A DNA stretch of 64,000 nt. Source: Dysgonomonas sp. UBA7710 (lineage in GTDB: Bacteria; Bacteroidota; Bacteroidia; Bacteroidales; Dysgonomonadaceae). The position numbers were made by a program, and so were the translations under genes. The DNA is taken from assembly GCF_002482385.1 (NCBI RefSeq), contig NZ_DLFW01000002.1:62001-126000 (forward strand). The letters run 5' to 3'. Of this stretch, positions 61,224 to 64,000 are shown in pieces (within the stretch, counting starts at the first letter, position 1; each line of letters begins with the position of its first letter). Under the pieces are notes generated by a model. The model had not been told where the DNA came from and ran no database searches. It worked only from the letters and a program-made list of their open reading frames with translations.

Positions 61224-63230
61224 TTAATTTATTTTCTTTAACACAAATGCGGTCCGTGCCGGGATATATAATTTCAGCCAGCCTTTACCATCTTTATGAT
61301 ATAGTTCGTCGGAAACAGTGAAATGCTCGATGGAGTCATCAGTCAGGCCATTGCCTCCGAAAGCGGGCGAATCTGTATCCAATACTACCTTATATTTTCC
61401 TTCAGGAGCAAGAAATCCGTAATCGACAAACGATTGGCCCGGGTTAAAGTTGAATACAAATATATAATCTTCGCGCATAAAGGCCAATATCTGATCTTCG
61501 TCCTTGTCCCACAACCTGATAACAGGCGTTTTCTGGAATCCTTTAATACCACTAATCAGGGCGAGCATTGCTTTGTCGAAGTCGCCCAGGTAATGATATT
61601 TGAGGTCGTGATTATCAGCCAGCCACCATTGCCTGCGTGCATATTTATAAGACCATCCGTTGCCTTCACGGGGGAAGTCTATCCACTCGGGGTGTCCGAA
61701 TTCATTTCCCATGAAATTGAGATAGCCGCCGTTGATAGTCGATGCTGTAACGAGACGGATTATCTTGTGCAGCGCAATACCTCTGTCTGTCTGATACGAG
61801 CTGCCGTAATGCTTCGACATATACCAGTACATGTCTGCATCTATTAGTCTGAAAATTATCGTTTTGTCTCCTACCAGGGCCTGGTCATGGCTTTCGGCGT
61901 ATGAGATTGTCTTTTCGTCTTCCCGCCTGTTGGTCAATTCCCAGAAGATGCCTGTCGGATGCCAGTCTTCGTCTTTCCTTTCTTTGATTATTTTAATCCA
62001 GTAGTCGGGTATGTTCATCGCCATACGGTAGTCGAATCCGTAACCGCCGTCTTTGATTTTGGCTGCTAGTCCGGGCATTCCGCTAACTTCTTCGGCTATA
62101 GTAATCGCTTTGGGATTTACTTCATGTATCAGTTTGTTGGCTAATGTGAGATAGCAGATTGCATCCCCGTCCTCATTGCCATTGAAGTAATCCTGATAAC
62201 CGGTGAAATTATCTCCTAGTCCGTGGCTGTAATATAGCATCGAGGTTACTCCGTCGAACCGGAATCCGTCGAACTTGTATTCCTCCAGCCAGTATTTACA
62301 GTTCGAAAGCAGGAAGTGCATGACTTCATCCTTACTGTAATTGAAATTCAGCGAATCCCAGGCCGGATGCTCCCGCCTGTCCCCTTCGTGGAAGTATTGG
62401 GAGTATGATCCGTCGAAACGCCCGAGACCTTCCACTTCATTCTTTACGGCATGGGAATGTACGATGTCCATAATGACTGCAATACCCATTCCGTGCGCAT
62501 CATCTATCAGATGTTTCAACTCGTCGGGAGTGCCGAAGCGGGAGGATGCTGCGAAGAAACTGGAGACATGGTATCCGAACGAACCGTAGTATGGATGCTC
62601 CTGAATAGCCATTATCTGGATGGTATTATAACCGTCTTCCTTTATGCGGGGCAGGATATTCAGCCTGAACTCTTCGTATGTGCCGACCTTTTCCGATTCA
62701 GCGGCCATACCTATATGGCATTCGTAAATCAGCAGCGGGTCGGTTTTTGGCTTAAATGTTTTTTTCTTGAACTCATATGGTACTTCTGGAAACCAGACCT
62801 GTGCACTGAATATCTTGGTATAGTCGTCCTGTACAACCCGTGTAGCCCAAGCCGGGATTCTTTCGGCTTCGCCACCATCCCAACACATGATAAGTTTGAA
62901 CAGGTCGCCATGCTTTATTTTACTCAAAGGCAGTTTCAGTTCCCATTCACCGCCATCTTTACGGTTGAGTTTATAATCATCCTGTTTCTGCCAGTTGTTG
63001 AAATCACCTACCATATATATGGCCGTAGCATTCGGGGCCCATTCCCTGAATATCCACATACGGGCAGTTTTATGCAAACCGAAATAAAGATGTCCCGATG
63101 CAAAATCGGAAAGGGTTATTTTCCCATTATTGGTTATAGCCGCTTCTCTTTTCAACACATAGTCGTATCGTCCTTCTATTGCTTCCGCATAAGGCTCTAA
63201 CCACGGATCGTTTTTTATCAGTTTAAGCAT
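61224..63230 (-). CDS. glgB: 1,4-alpha-glucan branching enzyme
   Basis: A 668-residue GH13 enzyme that makes alpha-1,6 branches in glycogen. An N-terminal CBM48 domain (about 25-150, VYMVGDFNNWQ-like: YMVGDFNNWQKQDD) precedes the barrel. The catalytic triad is visible: nucleophile Asp in GFRFDGVTSM, acid/base Glu in ITIAEEVSGMPG and the third Asp in SYAESHDQALVG. The C-terminal domain ends RTAFVLKKIN. It resembles eukaryotic-like GlgB used by Bacteroidota. The YhcH-family gene lies 67 bp upstream. Confidence 0.95.
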   Translation of the reverse strand: MLKLIKNDPWLEPYAEAIEGRYDYVLKREAAITNNGKITLSDFASGHLYFGLHKTARMWIFREWAPNATAIYMVGDFNNWQKQDDYKLNRKDGGEWELKLPLSKIKHGDLFKLIMCWDGGEAERIPAWATRVVQDDYTKIFSAQVWFPEVPYEFKKKTFKPKTDPLLIYECHIGMAAESEKVGTYEEFRLNILPRIKEDGYNTIQIMAIQEHPYYGSFGYHVSSFFAASSRFGTPDELKHLIDDAHGMGIAVIMDIVHSHAVKNEVEGLGRFDGSYSQYFHEGDRREHPAWDSLNFNYSKDEVMHFLLSNCKYWLEEYKFDGFRFDGVTSMLYYSHGLGDNFTGYQDYFNGNEDGDAICYLTLANKLIHEVNPKAITIAEEVSGMPGLAAKIKDGGYGFDYRMAMNIPDYWIKIIKERKDEDWHPTGIFWELTNRREDEKTISYAESHDQALVGDKTIIFRLIDADMYWYMSKHYGSSYQTDRGIALHKIIRLVTASTINGGYLNFMGNEFGHPEWIDFPREGNGWSYKYARRQWWLADNHDLKYHYLGDFDKAMLALISGIKGFQKTPVIRLWDKDEDQILAFMREDYIFVFNFNPGQSFVDYGFLAPEGKYKVVLDTDSPAFGGNGLTDDSIEHFTVSDELYHKDGKGWLKLYIPARTAFVLKKIN

Positions 63231-63240
63231 GGTCTTTTAA

Positions 63241-63294
63241 TTATGAGTTATGAGTTATAAGTTACAAATTATTCGTAATATATAACTCATAATT
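63241..63294. repeat. AT-rich inverted repeat upstream of glgB
   Basis: ATTATGAGTTAT (63241-63252) is matched by its exact complement at 63283-63294, with a 30-nt loop of similar words. It looks like a module related to the one at 29429-29487 and lies 10 bp upstream of glgB. Confidence 0.55.
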
Positions 63295-63297
63295 TGT

Positions 63298-63744
63298 TTA
63301 TAATCTTATTTTTACGACAACTTTTCTTATTTTCCCTTCACCGATACAAGGAGCATGCCCGTCTTCGGGAAAGAAAACAGTGAAATCGCCCGGTACTGCC
63401 GTAACGAGAGTCGTACCTTTATCGAAGAAGAATTGAATATCTTTTTCTTCATTAAACGCGTCTCGTTCATCTTTGAGTTCCGCACGGGCTTTCCATCCGT
63501 ATGTTTCGGGTTTGCTTACCGGGAGTTGTATGTCTATATATTTGTTATGTACTTCCATTTTGGCATCTTCTTCGGTTTTCATATCGCTATCGCTGACCAT
63601 TAAGAAAAGATCTTTGCCTTCAATTTCTGTTTTGCCTGTTTCCGTATTGGTGAAATCAACCGATTTCAGGTATTCAAACGCTTTTTTAAACAAAGGGTGG
63701 AGTTTGTAGTACGCCTCTGCATTTTTTAAACTGTCTAGTATCAT
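63298..63744 (-). CDS. YhcH/YjgK/YiaL family protein
   Basis: A 148-residue cupin-like protein of the YhcH family (DUF386). Recognisable parts are the MEVHNKYIDIQLPVSKPETYGW stretch (about 80-101) and FTVFFPEDGHAPCIGEG with a conserved His (about 121-137). Members are linked to sialic acid or N-glycolyl sugar use and to anomerase-like roles, but the reaction is not settled. Nothing nearby suggests sialic acid use. It lies 15 bp past the DUF805 gene in the same direction. Confidence 0.85.
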   Translation of the reverse strand: MILDSLKNAEAYYKLHPLFKKAFEYLKSVDFTNTETGKTEIEGKDLFLMVSDSDMKTEEDAKMEVHNKYIDIQLPVSKPETYGWKARAELKDERDAFNEEKDIQFFFDKGTTLVTAVPGDFTVFFPEDGHAPCIGEGKIRKVVVKIRL

Positions 63745-63759
63745 ATTATTTTTTTATTG

Positions 63760-64000
63760 TTATTCCTGATCCTGTAATCCTATTTCATCGATTATCTTTT
63801 CCATATCTTCATTACCGTCCCCTTTTGGATTGGGACCATAATAGTTCTCTCCATAGTCACTGGCTCCAAAAAGCATCCATAACGCATAAAAAGGTATTAT
63901 TTGGTACCATCCACTATTCTCTCTGTCATGGCATCTTTTGGTTCCCTGAGCGATAAGAAACCAATAGGCAGGAAGCATTGGAAACAAAAGAATCCAAAAC
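63760..64000 (-). CDS. DUF805 membrane protein (partial at window edge)
   Basis: The C-terminal 79 codons of a DUF805 family protein; the frame stays open to 64000, so the start lies outside. Hydrophobic FPMLPAYWFLIAQGTKRCHD and WYQIIPFYALWMLFGASDYG are the typical late helices, with KRCHDRENSGW the conserved linker, then GPNPKG. An internal ATG exists but is not the start. Members are small inner-membrane proteins of unknown role. The acidic tail (DEIGLQDQE) is unremarkable. Confidence 0.82.
   Translation of the reverse strand, partial: FWILLFPMLPAYWFLIAQGTKRCHDRENSGWYQIIPFYALWMLFGASDYGENYYGPNPKGDGNEDMEKIIDEIGLQDQE

Noticed and set aside
62451..63200. 249-codon plus-strand frame antisense to glgB
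   Set aside because: It lies wholly opposite a conserved enzyme gene and its composition (many C, F, H, Y) is typical of a complement-strand shadow.
1..64000. CRISPR array, prophage or integrative element
   Set aside because: No evenly spaced direct repeats with unique spacers, integrase, phage structural genes or transfer genes are visible. The intergenic repeats are irregular in spacing and order.

Overview
The window is ordinary chromosomal DNA of a member of the Bacteroidales. The evidence is the rimP-nusA-infB and parA-parB-DUF5683-mltD-relA/spoT blocks, NigD-like and short Wza-like lipoproteins, -7 boxes of the form TAnnTTTG in place of a sigma-70 -10 box, and weak ribosome binding sites in front of ATG codons. 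A Dysgonomonas/Parabacteroides-like genome is my best guess, but the genus is inference only. I see no prophage, CRISPR array, conjugative element or complete insertion sequence.

Layout. 1-10.4 kb (all minus): 5' end of thrS, a TPR protein, a tyrosine kinase with two short outer-membrane export lipoproteins, def, ruvX, lptB and ilvE. 10.4-14.1 kb: a small inverted-repeat element, an exported-looking deformylase lipoprotein, an ECF sigma factor with a membrane partner, and a GumN-family protein. 14.1-20.6 kb: DUF2752 protein, a class A PBP, PriA and a small beta-barrel. 20.8-27.9 kb (mostly plus): two small proteins, tRNA-Arg(CCT), DUF3109 and Nudix proteins, then a 998-residue TPR protein with an outer-membrane barrel. 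28.0-45 kb (all minus): asnS, rluB, purB, a sugar aminotransferase, recN, two membrane phosphoesterases, a zinc protease, purA-fur, a NigD-like lipoprotein, tadA, dinB and murI. 45.2-64 kb (all minus): ompH, infB-nusA-rimP, relA/spoT, mltD, DUF5683, parB-parA, a glycosyltransferase, hemH, manA, glgB, a YhcH protein and a partial DUF805 protein.

The genes serve translation and its stress response (thrS, asnS, infB, nusA, rimP, def, tadA, relA/spoT), envelope building (lptB, PBP, murI, mltD, ompH, wzc/OPX), DNA maintenance (ruvX, priA, recN, dinB, parAB) and purine or storage metabolism (purA, purB, glgB).

The most interesting material lies between genes. (1) Two copies of a 182-186 bp non-coding element with 18-bp terminal inverted repeats are each flanked by a TNA target duplication. 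(2) Composite repeat blocks recur near 0.5-1.0, 17.0-17.4, 33.6-33.9 and 44.7-45.1 kb, with a fragment at 13.08 kb. Their core carries TACCTTTG, which matches the Bacteroidales -7 promoter box, and in all five places it points at the next gene. (3) A candidate three-stem RNA leader lies upstream of ompH, behind a good promoter. (4) A second possible inverted-repeat element, flanked by a 6-bp direct repeat, lies at 11.5-11.7 kb. No clear new multi-gene system is visible.
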